Part shown: piece by piece, positions 10,401-18,602 of the stretch
Layout: every line of letters begins with the position of its first letter
Position numbering within the stretch: position 1 is the first letter of the stretch
Source: Trametes villosa
Lineage: Eukaryota; Basidiomycota; Agaricomycetes; Polyporales; Polyporaceae
DNA length: 64,000 nt
Assembly (NCBI GenBank): GCA_002964805.2
Contig: PUDQ02000003.1
Span: 4,216,001-4,280,000, forward strand
Direction of reading: 5' to 3'
The notes under the pieces: model-generated
Databases searched by the model: none
What the model was told of the DNA's origin: nothing
Seen by the model: the letters and a program-made list of their open reading frames with translations, nothing else
Made by a program: the position numbers and the translations under genes

Positions 10401-11970
10401 TGAGGGCGAACACTGGCGGGCTGCTCTCGAGGAAGAGCTCCAGAACCTGCGGGACAACTGCGTCTACGAGACAGTGCCCATTCCATCGGGTGTACGGCCC
10501 ATCACATCCAAACCCGTCCTCCGCGTCAAGTTCGACAAGAACGGCGGGATTGAGCGGTTCAAGATCCGCATCGTGGCTCGAGGATTCACTCAGAAGGCCG
10601 GCATCGACTACCAGGACGTCTTTGCCCCTGTCGCCAACCTTGAGTCCGTGCGCATCATCCTTGCCCTCGCCGCGCGGTATGACCTCGAACTGGACCAGAT
10701 GGATGTCTCAGCTGCCTACCTCAACGGCGAGCTTGACGAGGAGCTGTACCTCATGCCCCCAGAGGGTGTGGCCATTGAACCCGGTCACTGCTGGCGTCTC
10801 AAGCGGTCCCTCTACGGTCTCAAGCAGGCTGGCCGCACGTGGAACAAGACCTTGGACCGGAAGCTCACCGGACTTGGTTTCACCCGCCTCGACTCTGAGA
10901 CGTGCCTCTACGTCTTCCACAACAACCAGGGCCAGCTCTGCTTCCTCGTTGTCTACGTCGACGACCTGCTGCTCGCTGCCACCTCTCGTGCCTTCATGGA
11001 CGAGGTGAAGCGCAAGCTCACTGCGCAGTTCAAGATGCGAGACCTCGGAGCGGCCTCCTACATCCTTGGCATTGCCATCCGACGCGACCGTCCAGCGCGC
11101 GCTGTCTACCTCTCCCAGCGGCAGTACATCGACACCGTCCTTGATCGGTACGGGATGAAGGACTGCAAGCCTCAGTACACACCCATGGCTACCAGTGTCA
11201 AGCCTTCCGCCGACGACCCCGAGGACAACACCACTCGCCATTCCATCGAGATCGAAGGTCGCTCAGTGTCCTACGCTAGCGTCATTGGGTCTATGATGTA
11301 CGCGATGATGGGCACTCGGCCTGACATTGCGTATCTGGTTGGAGTCCTCGGTCGGTACTCTGCCAACCCCAAGCGGTGCCACTGGGAGATGGCAAAGCGT
11401 GGCCTGCGGTACCTCAAGGCGACCCGTGACATGGAGTTGCGCTTTGACGGCTCTGATGTTGCCGGAGACATGGACTTCCACGGCTACTCGGACGCTGACT
11501 GGTCTGGCGATCGCGACACCTCCCGGTCCACCTCCGGTTTTGTCTTCATCAGCAACCGGGGTGCCATTGGGTGGTCAAGCAAGCGTCAGTCTTTGGTTGC
11601 CCTCTCCTCCACGGAGTCCGAGTACATCGGCCTCAGCAACGCTGGCCAACACCTCGCTTGGTTGCGCACGTTCTTCGCTGAGATTGGCCACCCACCGGGT
11701 GAATCCTCCATTCTCGCGTGCGACAACATGGCGGCCATCATCCTGAGCAAGGACCCGCAGTACCGCGCTCGCACCATGCACATTCAGCGCAAGTACCATT
11801 TCGTGCGCGATGACTTGGTCGCGAAGGGTCAGGCGGAGGTTCGCTGGGTTCGGACGGATGACATGGTGGCGGACATTCTTACCAAGGCTCTCCCGCATGA
11901 GAAGCACTGGAAGTTCGTCCGCGCTATGGGTCTTAGGCTGCGCTCGAGTGGGAGTGTTGGAATGCACTGA
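7450..11970 (+). CDS. Copia Gag-Pol polyprotein
   Basis: A single 1506-residue frame, with no frameshift between Gag and Pol. Gag (about 1-290) has a zinc-knuckle-like Cys/His cluster near residues 225-239 in the order C-H-H-C rather than the usual CCHC. The aspartic protease has the active site DSGASAHM at D315. Integrase follows, with a His/Cys zinc region near 450-490 and a catalytic triad D514, D586, E622 (35 residues between the last two). After a Pro/Ala-rich linker with repeated GPVGAP-like units (about 785-840), reverse transcriptase carries YVDD at 1169-1172 and RNase H begins near SDADWSGD at about 1346. The frame ends inside the right LTR. All catalytic residues are present, so the product looks functional. 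Confidence 0.95.
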   Translation: MGDDTTLVLTGADNYQMWKIRVLAKLRAVGAGRIVAGEEVRPPQTTTVYPPTYGPNATDSWDIRAEKAHGILVEHISDAIALKFADCATARDLFQAITKEYEQTNTTVLSFYTWMNLVNARWDGTSSIDDHIGRLLSDHRKLAGLKKPMDDEFLAYALLNSLPSDTRWDTFRTTILSAIPLGQSLSFSDVDARIHAEVARTASSAPESALKASGSTPKPSGKKHCSHHGFNDSHATDECRVLKSKQGNADGKRKKKKKRADAHKVVEDSDSDSASVDSDTSAQAHHVHISKSLRKRIQAYLASDTNRKSIPILVDSGASAHMVPERSWFVPGSYESFATPRRVSFGDNSNVHAVGKGSITLLSKVDGKEYETILSNVLLIPSFAVALVSVQRLCARGLNVLFVEHGGRVRLSNGTRIMHATPKRGLYHLEVDPLPRKDQAMLAVDINVLHRRFAHISMDRLKHMVSKRQLKGIDTLTGEPQFCEPCAMGKMHKLPFKPRTGNRATRPLQYIHSDVGGMVDASRQGFRYWITFLDEYNRFLWVLFMKHKSEAQDTYNRWKADVQAALREEVGDIALSPNFVQFLRTDNGGEYTSKAFEAQLRKEGVLHETTAADTPEQNGMAERVNQTLVNLTVAMLIESRLPKSFWADAMQTAAYVICRSPAKGLKGRTPYQALLGEQRKIDPTFFHPFGCPAYALIPKDKRKGKFAPKGRKCIFLGYEYGKQAYKLMDVTTRQVFSSRHVQFNENGGPPAEFLNELGPEPAGNNKYDDILRPRRPAPVRYDEPVFVGPVGAPVPPPDAAEPVGAPPPPAAGPVGAPPLPPRDGTPSRIPRRVSQVVQPPQAPAPPPPAQPSPVRTPQPARLQQRRVSAPPQAPAPVRRSGRERHVANRNREYERTLQEEEQRRQQRRAQVPPAQAPAAPPPPAPPSPELQPLPQNAPPEHIPDIELPDLPEMDADEVFFAGISSTGPRNHELPSTLREAFSTPEGEHWRAALEEELQNLRDNCVYETVPIPSGVRPITSKPVLRVKFDKNGGIERFKIRIVARGFTQKAGIDYQDVFAPVANLESVRIILALAARYDLELDQMDVSAAYLNGELDEELYLMPPEGVAIEPGHCWRLKRSLYGLKQAGRTWNKTLDRKLTGLGFTRLDSETCLYVFHNNQGQLCFLVVYVDDLLLAATSRAFMDEVKRKLTAQFKMRDLGAASYILGIAIRRDRPARAVYLSQRQYIDTVLDRYGMKDCKPQYTPMATSVKPSADDPEDNTTRHSIEIEGRSVSYASVIGSMMYAMMGTRPDIAYLVGVLGRYSANPKRCHWEMAKRGLRYLKATRDMELRFDGSDVAGDMDFHGYSDADWSGDRDTSRSTSGFVFISNRGAIGWSSKRQSLVALSSTESEYIGLSNAGQHLAWLRTFFAEIGHPPGESSILACDNMAAIILSKDPQYRARTMHIQRKYHFVRDDLVAKGQAEVRWVRTDDMVADILTKALPHEKHWKFVRAMGLRLRSSGSVGMH
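11946..11954 (+). other. Polypurine tract of the Copia element
   Basis: GAGTGGGAG lies directly before the TG of the right LTR, the expected place for plus-strand priming. It is short and has one pyrimidine. It overlaps the end of the Gag-Pol frame. Confidence 0.6.
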
Positions 11971-12247
11971 GCAATGGACAAGCACCGTAGATAAGATATA
12001 TACCATATCAGGACTTGTTAGATAATCCGAGCACAGCCACCAGCCAGCGCATACCGCGCTGGCCTCCTCTCTTTCCTTTCCTCAGTCGTTCCTCTTACAG
12101 ACGGCTGAGGTATGTCTTTCATTTGTCTACTGTACCTTTCAGATAGCTCACACATGTATGTAGCGCGTCTCCCTTACAGGTACAGATAATAGATCTAGTC
12201 GTTCCTCTTACAGACGGCTGAGCGCGTCTCCCTTACAGATTCCGACA
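11955..12247 (+). repeat. Right LTR of the Copia element
   Basis: 293 bases, identical to the left LTR except for one base. The base after its CA end already belongs to the LINE (its ORF1 frame continues up to the junction). Confidence 0.95.
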
Positions 12248-12306
12248 CCCTGGACTCCTTCTTCAGCACCCCCGGGCAGTCGGCCACCACCTCCCGTCAT
12301 CAATGA
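12248..12306 (+). pseudogene. C-terminal remnant of LINE ORF1
   Basis: The frame reading LDSFFSTPGQSATTSRHQ then TGA runs open from the LTR junction to 12306. Its stop codon overlaps the ORF2 start as ATGA (12303-12306). That geometry is what a LINE ORF1/ORF2 junction looks like, so I read it as the tail of ORF1 after loss of everything upstream. Confidence 0.65.
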
Positions 12307-15300
12307 ATAACGCACCACAAAAACCCTTGCGTATATGGCAGCAAAACCTCAATAAGTCTGGGCGAGCCCAGCAAGACTTTCTCAATGATCCGTTCTTCGC
12401 TGATTTTGACCTGATTGCATTGCAGGAGCCTTACCTTACATTCCTGTCACTGACTACTAGCTCTCACAACTGGCGGGTGGTGTACCCGGCCGTGCATCGC
12501 ACGCCCGGGGCCGCCCGCTCCCGGTCCATTATTCTGGTCAACAAGAAGCTCTCCACCAACTCGTGGAGCCCCATCCCAGTTCAGCACCCCAACATCACGG
12601 CGGTCAAGATCACGACAGAGCTCGCGGTCGTCAGCGTATTCAACCTCTACGTCGACGGTGAGAGCGACACGGCCCTCCACGCGGCCTCGCGTGCGGTGCA
12701 GCATGCGGGGCAGGTCGGGGAGGGCGAGCCGCAGCACCTGGTCTGGTTGGGCGATTTCAACCGTCACCACCCGGCCTGGGACCACGAGTCGAACCACCAC
12801 CTGTTCACTGCGGAGGGGCTCCGGCGCGCGGAGACGCTCATCGGCATACTCGACCGCCACGACCTACAGCAAGCACTCCCGCAAGGCATCGCCACTCTCG
12901 AGGCATCACGCACGAAGAACTGCACGCGGCCGGACAACGTCTTCTGCACGCCGGGCATCCTCGAGCGGCTGCGGACCTGCGCGGTACTTCCTGAAAAGCG
13001 TCCGACCAAGACTGACCACTTCCCAATCCAGACAATCTTCGACCTGCCCACGACCACGGCGCAGCGGAAGCCCCGCAAGGACTTCCGTCGTGTCGACTGG
13101 GTTGCGTTTGAGCGCGCGCTGTCTGAGCGGATCGAGGCACGGCACTTCCCGGCCAACATCCGCACGACCGCGCGCTTCGACGCAGTCCTAGACGGTCTGA
13201 TGGACGACCTTCAAGCCACGATTGCGGAGCATGTCCCGGAGTCGGCGGACACTCCGTATGCGAAGCGTTGGTGGTCTTCGGAATTGGCCAAGGCACGCAA
13301 GGAGAAGGAGCGGCTTGCGCGCGTGTCACACCGGCATCGTGCAGACGCCAAGCACCCGGCACACGCTGAGTACCGACGCTTTCGGAACGCCTACGCTGAC
13401 AGCATTACAGCGGCCAAGAATGACTTCTGGAAAGCATGGATTGACTCCATCGAAGGCAAGACCATCTGGGACGCCAACCGATTCCTCAAGCGCGGGGCGA
13501 CGGATGGCGGCGGCGCTCGTATCCCCCCGATACGGGTGCCGGCGCCGGGCGGAAGGGAGAGGGTGCTGACGTCCAACGACGACAAGAGCGTGGAGTTCCA
13601 CCGCACCTTCTTCCTTCCGCCGAGTACCGCAGCCGTCCCGGCGGGTCCTTTCCCTCAGCCGAAGTTCGACTTCAAGCCGATCACGGACACGCAAGTGCGG
13701 CGCGCGATCAAGGCCCTCCGCGCGTTCAAGGCACCGGGACCAGATGCGATCCCCAACGAGGTCTACAAGCACTGCGTGAACACGCTCACGCCGGTGCTCG
13801 GCTCGCTCTTCCGGGCTACCTTCACGCTGAGCTACTACCCCGAGCGCTGGAAAGTGTCTGATACTGTTGTGCTGCAGAAACCCGGGAAGGACGACTACAC
13901 TGTCGCAAAGGCGTGGCGCCCAATTGCCCTCCTTGACTGCATGTCGAAGATCTTGTCGCGATGCGTCGCGGACGTCCTCGTTTACGAGGCGGAGCAGAAG
14001 TCCATGCTCGCCCACCTGCAATTCGGAGGGCGAGCAGGGCGCACCACCACGGACTCGATACACCTCGTCACCAAGCTCATCAAGGACGCGCAGCGGAGGA
14101 ACCATGTCGCCTCGGTGGTCTTTCTCGACATCAAGTCGGCTTTCCCGGCAGCCTCACCCGAGCGCCTCTACTTCAACCTGCGCTCGCGCGGGGTCCCGCA
14201 AGAATATGTTGAATGGCTCCGGGTAAAGCTCACCGGGCGCACCACACGCCTGCATTTCGATGACTTCTCGTCGGACCGGTTTGACATTCTCAGCGGCATC
14301 GACCAAGGATGCCCGCTCTCGGTTATCCTCTACGCGTTCTACAATTCTGATCTGATTGACAGCGCGGACACGGCGGGCAAAGAGTTTGCGGTGGGGTCGA
14401 TGGACGATGTCGCGCTCGTGGTCACGGGCAGGACATTCGCGGACTGCCACACCCGAGTGCGGCGTTTCATGGACCGCGACGGCGGTGCGCAAGACTGGTC
14501 CCGCTCGCACAACTCGGCCTTTTCGCTGGACAAGTTCGCTCTCATCAATTGCAAGTCACAGCCGAAGCGCATCGGGCTGGGCCCGCCCCTGCAGCTCACG
14601 GACGGGACGGTGATCAGGCCCACAGATCACCACCGCTTCCTTGGGGTCCTAATCGACCAGGGGCTGCGTTTCAAGCAGCACATCGCCTTCGCCTATGCAA
14701 AAGGCAGCCGGCTCGTCTCCCAGATCAAGCGGCTGGCGATGGCACGCAATGGGCTCTCTCTGGCGGTCGTGCGCCGTTTATATCTCGCTGTGGTCGTGCC
14801 GAGCATGCTGTACGCCGCTGATACATTTCTTACCCCCCTCAGGACCCTGCGCGGCCACTCGCGCAAGCATGGCTCGGTCGGACACGTTCGGCGTCTCGCC
14901 ATCGTGCAGCGCCAGGCGCTCCTTGCCATGACAGGGGCCCTGCGCTCCGCACCGACCGACGCCCTGGAGGCACATGCCCACCTCCTCCCTTTCGACATGC
15001 TCGTGGACAAGCTGTGTCAGCGGGCGGCGGTCCGCCTCTGCACGCTGCCGAAGACGCACCCGCTGGCCGCCCACGTCCGCCGGGCGGGACGTCGCTTCGT
15101 CAAGGCCCACCGCTCAGCACTGCACGAGCTACTTGACGCCTACCGGCCGTGGCTTGACCTTGAAGGCACGGAGCGCGTTCGCCCTGTCCGGCTGCACCCG
15201 CGCTGGACGCCGCGGCACCGCGTGCACGTCGTTCCGGATAGGGAGGCAGCGGTGGTGGATGACGCGCGGTGGGCGGCGGACGGCGCGTACCGTGTGTACA

Positions 15301-16262
15301 CGGACGGGTCGGACTGCGATGGCGGGGTCGGCGCGGCAGCGCTCCTGTACTCCCCAGGCCGGGAGCAGCCAGAGGTCCTGCAGTTATACCTCGGCCCGTC
15401 GACACGGCACACCGTTTACGAAGCGGAGATCGTGGCCACCATTCTCGGTGTCGCCTTGTTGCAGCGGGCGCGCCTATGCACACGGGCGGCTTCAATCGGG
15501 CTTGACAACATGGCAGCTATACAGGCCTCCTCATTGCGTTCTCCCGGCGCTGGCAGGTACCTCACTGACATTTTTCACCGCGCAGTTCGCTCCCTCAAAC
15601 GCTCGCGCCCCCACCTGCAGCTCACCCTGCGGTGGGTGCCGGGACACTCGGACGTGCCGGGGAACGAGGCGGCAGACGAGGCTGCTAAGGAGGCGGCAAG
15701 CGGACGCTCCTCGGACGCTGCTGCCCTCCCACGCTCTCTTCGCAAGCCCCTCCCACTCAGTGCCTCGCGCGCGCGGCAGAACTTCAAGCACGAACTCGAC
15801 AAGCGAGCGTCGGTCCGCTGGCGTGCCTCGGCGCGCGGCGTGCGAATGGCGGAGATCGACAAGTCCATGCCGTCGAAGCGCTATTGCGAGCTCGTCGCGA
15901 GCCTCCCTCGACGGCACGCCAACCTCCTTGTTCAGTTCCGCACTAACCACGTCCCGCTGCAGGCCTACCTAGCGCGCATCGGGAAGACGGACACGGCAAC
16001 CTGTCCTACCTGCAGCACGGCGCCGGAGACGGTCGCCCATTTCCTACTCGCCTGCCCGACATACGCACTCCACCGCGCCGTGCACTTCCAGCCTCTCGGC
16101 TTCTCTGGTCGGACGCTCGCCACGCTCCTCAACTCCAAGGACGCGCTCCGCCCCCTCTTCACCTACGTCAACGCGACGGGGCGGCTGCGTTCGGCGGTCA
16201 GCGCGCTGGTTGGCGAACGCTCAGGATACCCCGACAGCGAAGACGACGGCGACGACGCTTAG
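12303..16262 (+). CDS. LINE ORF2: endonuclease-reverse transcriptase-RNase H
   Basis: 1319 residues, uninterrupted. It nicks the target DNA and copies the element RNA in place. The apurinic/apyrimidinic-type endonuclease covers about 1-240 (QNLN near 15, LQEP with E42, GDFNRHHPAW near 157, TDHFPI near 237). Reverse transcriptase covers about 440-760, with LDIKSAFP as motif A and an unusual SMDDVALV as motif C (M700, D701, D702; most relatives have Y/F-x-DD). RNase H starts at TDGSD (D1001), followed by YEAE, LDNMAAIQ and GHSDVPGNEAADEA. The C-terminus has CPTC-x8-H-x4-C from residue 1234. The start is the ATG of the ATGA overlap with ORF1. Probably functional but without its ORF1 partner. Confidence 0.93.
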   Translation: MNNAPQKPLRIWQQNLNKSGRAQQDFLNDPFFADFDLIALQEPYLTFLSLTTSSHNWRVVYPAVHRTPGAARSRSIILVNKKLSTNSWSPIPVQHPNITAVKITTELAVVSVFNLYVDGESDTALHAASRAVQHAGQVGEGEPQHLVWLGDFNRHHPAWDHESNHHLFTAEGLRRAETLIGILDRHDLQQALPQGIATLEASRTKNCTRPDNVFCTPGILERLRTCAVLPEKRPTKTDHFPIQTIFDLPTTTAQRKPRKDFRRVDWVAFERALSERIEARHFPANIRTTARFDAVLDGLMDDLQATIAEHVPESADTPYAKRWWSSELAKARKEKERLARVSHRHRADAKHPAHAEYRRFRNAYADSITAAKNDFWKAWIDSIEGKTIWDANRFLKRGATDGGGARIPPIRVPAPGGRERVLTSNDDKSVEFHRTFFLPPSTAAVPAGPFPQPKFDFKPITDTQVRRAIKALRAFKAPGPDAIPNEVYKHCVNTLTPVLGSLFRATFTLSYYPERWKVSDTVVLQKPGKDDYTVAKAWRPIALLDCMSKILSRCVADVLVYEAEQKSMLAHLQFGGRAGRTTTDSIHLVTKLIKDAQRRNHVASVVFLDIKSAFPAASPERLYFNLRSRGVPQEYVEWLRVKLTGRTTRLHFDDFSSDRFDILSGIDQGCPLSVILYAFYNSDLIDSADTAGKEFAVGSMDDVALVVTGRTFADCHTRVRRFMDRDGGAQDWSRSHNSAFSLDKFALINCKSQPKRIGLGPPLQLTDGTVIRPTDHHRFLGVLIDQGLRFKQHIAFAYAKGSRLVSQIKRLAMARNGLSLAVVRRLYLAVVVPSMLYAADTFLTPLRTLRGHSRKHGSVGHVRRLAIVQRQALLAMTGALRSAPTDALEAHAHLLPFDMLVDKLCQRAAVRLCTLPKTHPLAAHVRRAGRRFVKAHRSALHELLDAYRPWLDLEGTERVRPVRLHPRWTPRHRVHVVPDREAAVVDDARWAADGAYRVYTDGSDCDGGVGAAALLYSPGREQPEVLQLYLGPSTRHTVYEAEIVATILGVALLQRARLCTRAASIGLDNMAAIQASSLRSPGAGRYLTDIFHRAVRSLKRSRPHLQLTLRWVPGHSDVPGNEAADEAAKEAASGRSSDAAALPRSLRKPLPLSASRARQNFKHELDKRASVRWRASARGVRMAEIDKSMPSKRYCELVASLPRRHANLLVQFRTNHVPLQAYLARIGKTDTATCPTCSTAPETVAHFLLACPTYALHRAVHFQPLGFSGRTLATLLNSKDALRPLFTYVNATGRLRSAVSALVGERSGYPDSEDDGDDA

Positions 16263-16782
16263 CGGCGGGCCCCTCTCCTCTTTTTCTCTCTTTCTCTTCC
16301 TTTTGTTACGGTAGCCTGGGGCGTCACGCCCATAACCTCCGCGCGGGGCCGGGGGAGTTCTGACGACGTCGCGGTGTCTGCCGGGCAAGCGTACCCCTCC
16401 CGTAGCAAGAAGCCATAAAGGCCCGGCGAGTGCTTGCACCGACCGAAAGTGCGGGAGGTTTAGATCCCGGTGCCCTGCCGTCCGCGGCCGGCGCGGTGGG
16501 CGTGACGTGTCCCCTTACTTAGTTTTACATTTTGCAGTCTTCAAACGGCGGTCGCTTTTTCTGGCTATGGACTCTCATCTCTGGCTCCCGGTCTCGGTCT
16601 CACTACCACTCATACTACTGTGCCGCGACGGCGCTATGCCGTCGCACCTATCTCTCCCATCCCTGCTTACGACCGCCGATCCCCATTGCTCCCGTTCTCG
16701 TAGTGACATGTTCTGTATCGCCTACCATAGGGCTCGGCCCTCGAGGGCAATAAACGAGGATTCAAAGAAAAGAAAAAGAAAA
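16263..16782 (+). other. LINE 3' UTR and A-rich tail
   Basis: Starts with a pyrimidine-rich stretch, continues GC-rich and ends with GAGGATTCAAAGAAAAGAAA-like A-rich sequence at 16756-16782. Open frames in it are short and not conserved. Beyond 16782 the sequence matches the antisense of F-box coding sequence. Confidence 0.75.
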
Positions 16783-18064
16783 GGCCAACGAACTCCCGGG
16801 TCCCCTCCGCGAAGTAGGAGTCCCACTCATCGTCCTCCATAACGTCGGAAAGAAGCTCCAGCCGGAGTTTGGCAGCGGGTTCGCTGTCCGGCCAGACCAC
16901 AAGCTCCGCGTCCCCCGACCAGATCTCGATCTTCGCGCTGTCTGGAGTGCAGGTAGGAAAGAAACGGGTTTGGAGATCGCCGTGCGGAAGCAGCGAGCGA
17001 AACAGTGTGCCCCCGATCGCCTCCAAGTCCGCATCATCCGGTAGGCACCCTCGGACTACCACGGAGACTGTACTGGCGAGGGTAACGTGGGATAGGAGCC
17101 ATGCTGTGATAGCGGCAACATCTTCCAGGACGAGTTGGCGCAGATGGGGTAGGCTGACGGAGGGATGGCGATCGGAAGCTCCAAGATTGGCAGGATTGGT
17201 TGCGAGGGTGGCAGAGATGAAGTTGCTCATCAGGCGTAGCTCCGCGAGAACGTGAGCATGTCTCAGAACCTCCAAGAACTGGCCACTTGATAGTGAGGTG
17301 CTTACGGGACTACAGCGGCGGAGGTCCACGGTCGTCATCCGGGACAGCACCGAAGCGCACCACGGGAAGGAGACGCATGAAAGGCGAAGGGACCGGAGAG
17401 AGGGGAACTGAATGGTGGATAGGTCCAGCCGAGTAGTAGCGTCGATACCGATGTTGCGGTCGCTGGACTCGATGGCGAGCGTGAGTTCTTCCAAAGCCAG
17501 CATGCTGTTGCAAAGTAGCGGAAGGAATGGTGTGATATCCGGATATGCGGGTCTCCAAATCTTGCCATCCAATGGGGGGAAGAAGAGGTTGCGCAGGCGT
17601 TGCGTATGGGGTAGAATCAGCGGGATAGCGGTGTGTGCCGTGGGAAGGTCATGGAAGAAGAGCTCGAGGGGGGCGTTACGCGAGCGCACCAGTGAGAGCG
17701 CGAGCCAATCAGTGTTCTTGTAGATGTCGACAGTTTGCCAGAGAGAGGGGGTCGCGAGGGCGAGCTCACGCCAGAAACGACAGACGAGCATGAGAGGGAT
17801 CCATAAGGAACGATTTCCCCAGATGGAGAATGTATCCCCTTCCTCCATCATCCATGTCAGGGAGCGCTGCATCGACGAGATTTCCGACATTTTCTGTCCG
17901 TATGCCACGAAGATGGCGACGAGAATTTCGCTCGGCAACTGATGTATGGACCCATGAAGAGCAGCGTTGGTTTTGGCCAGCTTAAAGCGTGCTATCAGCG
18001 GGATAATCATCCTGAGATAGACCATACAGCTTACTCGTCGGCCGTCAGCTCCAGAAGTTGCCAT
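16783..18064 (-). pseudogene. F-box protein gene truncated by the LINE
   Basis: Exon 18035-18064 (MATSGADGRR) and exon 16783-17980 join over a 54-base intron, the same length and place as in its neighbour at 18603-20462. The product has an N-terminal F-box (IHQLPSEILVAIFVAYG) followed by the LVCRFWRELALATPSLWQ segment and leucine-rich sequence. F-box proteins are substrate adaptors of SCF ubiquitin ligases. It aligns along its length with the neighbour until GTREFVGL, where the paralogue continues FGDLPLTSL but this copy runs into the A-rich LINE tail (a run of Phe) and stops in LINE sequence. About 200 C-terminal residues are missing. A truncated protein could still be made. Confidence 0.85.
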
Positions 18065-18602
18065 GCTTCTCCCGCTTTTGCGCTGCCTCCTGGCAGTGTC
18101 GTGACGGCGGGGCCACCACTCCTCGCTGTCACAACACAGTCCTGCATGGGAATGTTAGTTACCGCGTACTATCTCGAGGCCATAAGAATAGTACCCTGGT
18201 ATAAAACGCCTAAATTGTGAGTGGAAGGTGAATGTTCGTGGCGGTTGGCAGTAGGATTGGAGTACTGGCCGATCTGATTTGCCTCTCTCAAATTCGGCGC
18301 TGGGCGCTCGCGTGGCAACGGGCGCCTGCGACCGCTCGACCTCCCTCCCCCGACAGGCTTCCAACCCAGTTTCGAATTTCCAGACATCGACAATTGCACG
18401 ATATATCGGTCTACGCTGGGACGACGTATCTGCAAGATATTAAGGTCGAAGTTCTAGTAGACAAAGTTAACAGGAGAAGCGCCAGTGTCCAATGTACAGC
18501 ATCTCTCGAAAACCGAAGCCCTAAACGGGCCGACGGTCGCCGCTCTCTTCAGCAGGGCCCTGACCGTAAGTTCCTCCCGGCAATGAACCACGAGACAGGT
18601 TG
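18065..18602. other. Intergenic, with duplicated promoter and decayed F-box tail
   Basis: 18065-18240 resembles the sequence upstream of the next F-box gene (20463-20620), so the duplication included the 5' flank. Around 18505-18570 the minus strand still resembles the F-box C-terminal end found at 20928-21000 (shared reading LLKRAA or TLKRAA and the CCCTAAAC after it) but with indels. This suggests that the downstream end of the second F-box gene has decayed. No separate gene is supported. Confidence 0.5.

Larger units (their letters stand above)
6737..12247 (+). mobile_element. Complete Ty1/Copia LTR retrotransposon
   Basis: A 5511-base element with two 293-base LTRs starting TG and ending CA that differ at a single base, a primer-binding site, one uninterrupted Gag-Pol frame and a short purine tract before the right LTR. 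The order protease, integrase, reverse transcriptase, RNase H defines the Copia superfamily. Near-identical LTRs and an open 1506-codon frame point to recent insertion and possible competence. The five bases on the left (TCTTA) and right (CCCTG) do not match, so no target-site duplication is visible. Confidence 0.95.
12248..16782 (+). mobile_element. Non-LTR retrotransposon (LINE, Tad/I-like), 5' truncated by the Copia junction
   Basis: The element holds the last codons of ORF1, a complete ORF2 with endonuclease, reverse transcriptase, RNase H and a terminal zinc motif, a GC-rich 3' UTR and an A-rich 3' end (16761-16782). The A-rich tail stops exactly where similarity to the neighbouring F-box gene begins, which fixes the 3' insertion boundary to within a few bases. 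The 5' half is missing: the Copia right LTR replaces it. The order APE endonuclease, RT, RNase H places it in the Tad/I/Jockey group; I cannot pick the clade by eye. Confidence 0.9.
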
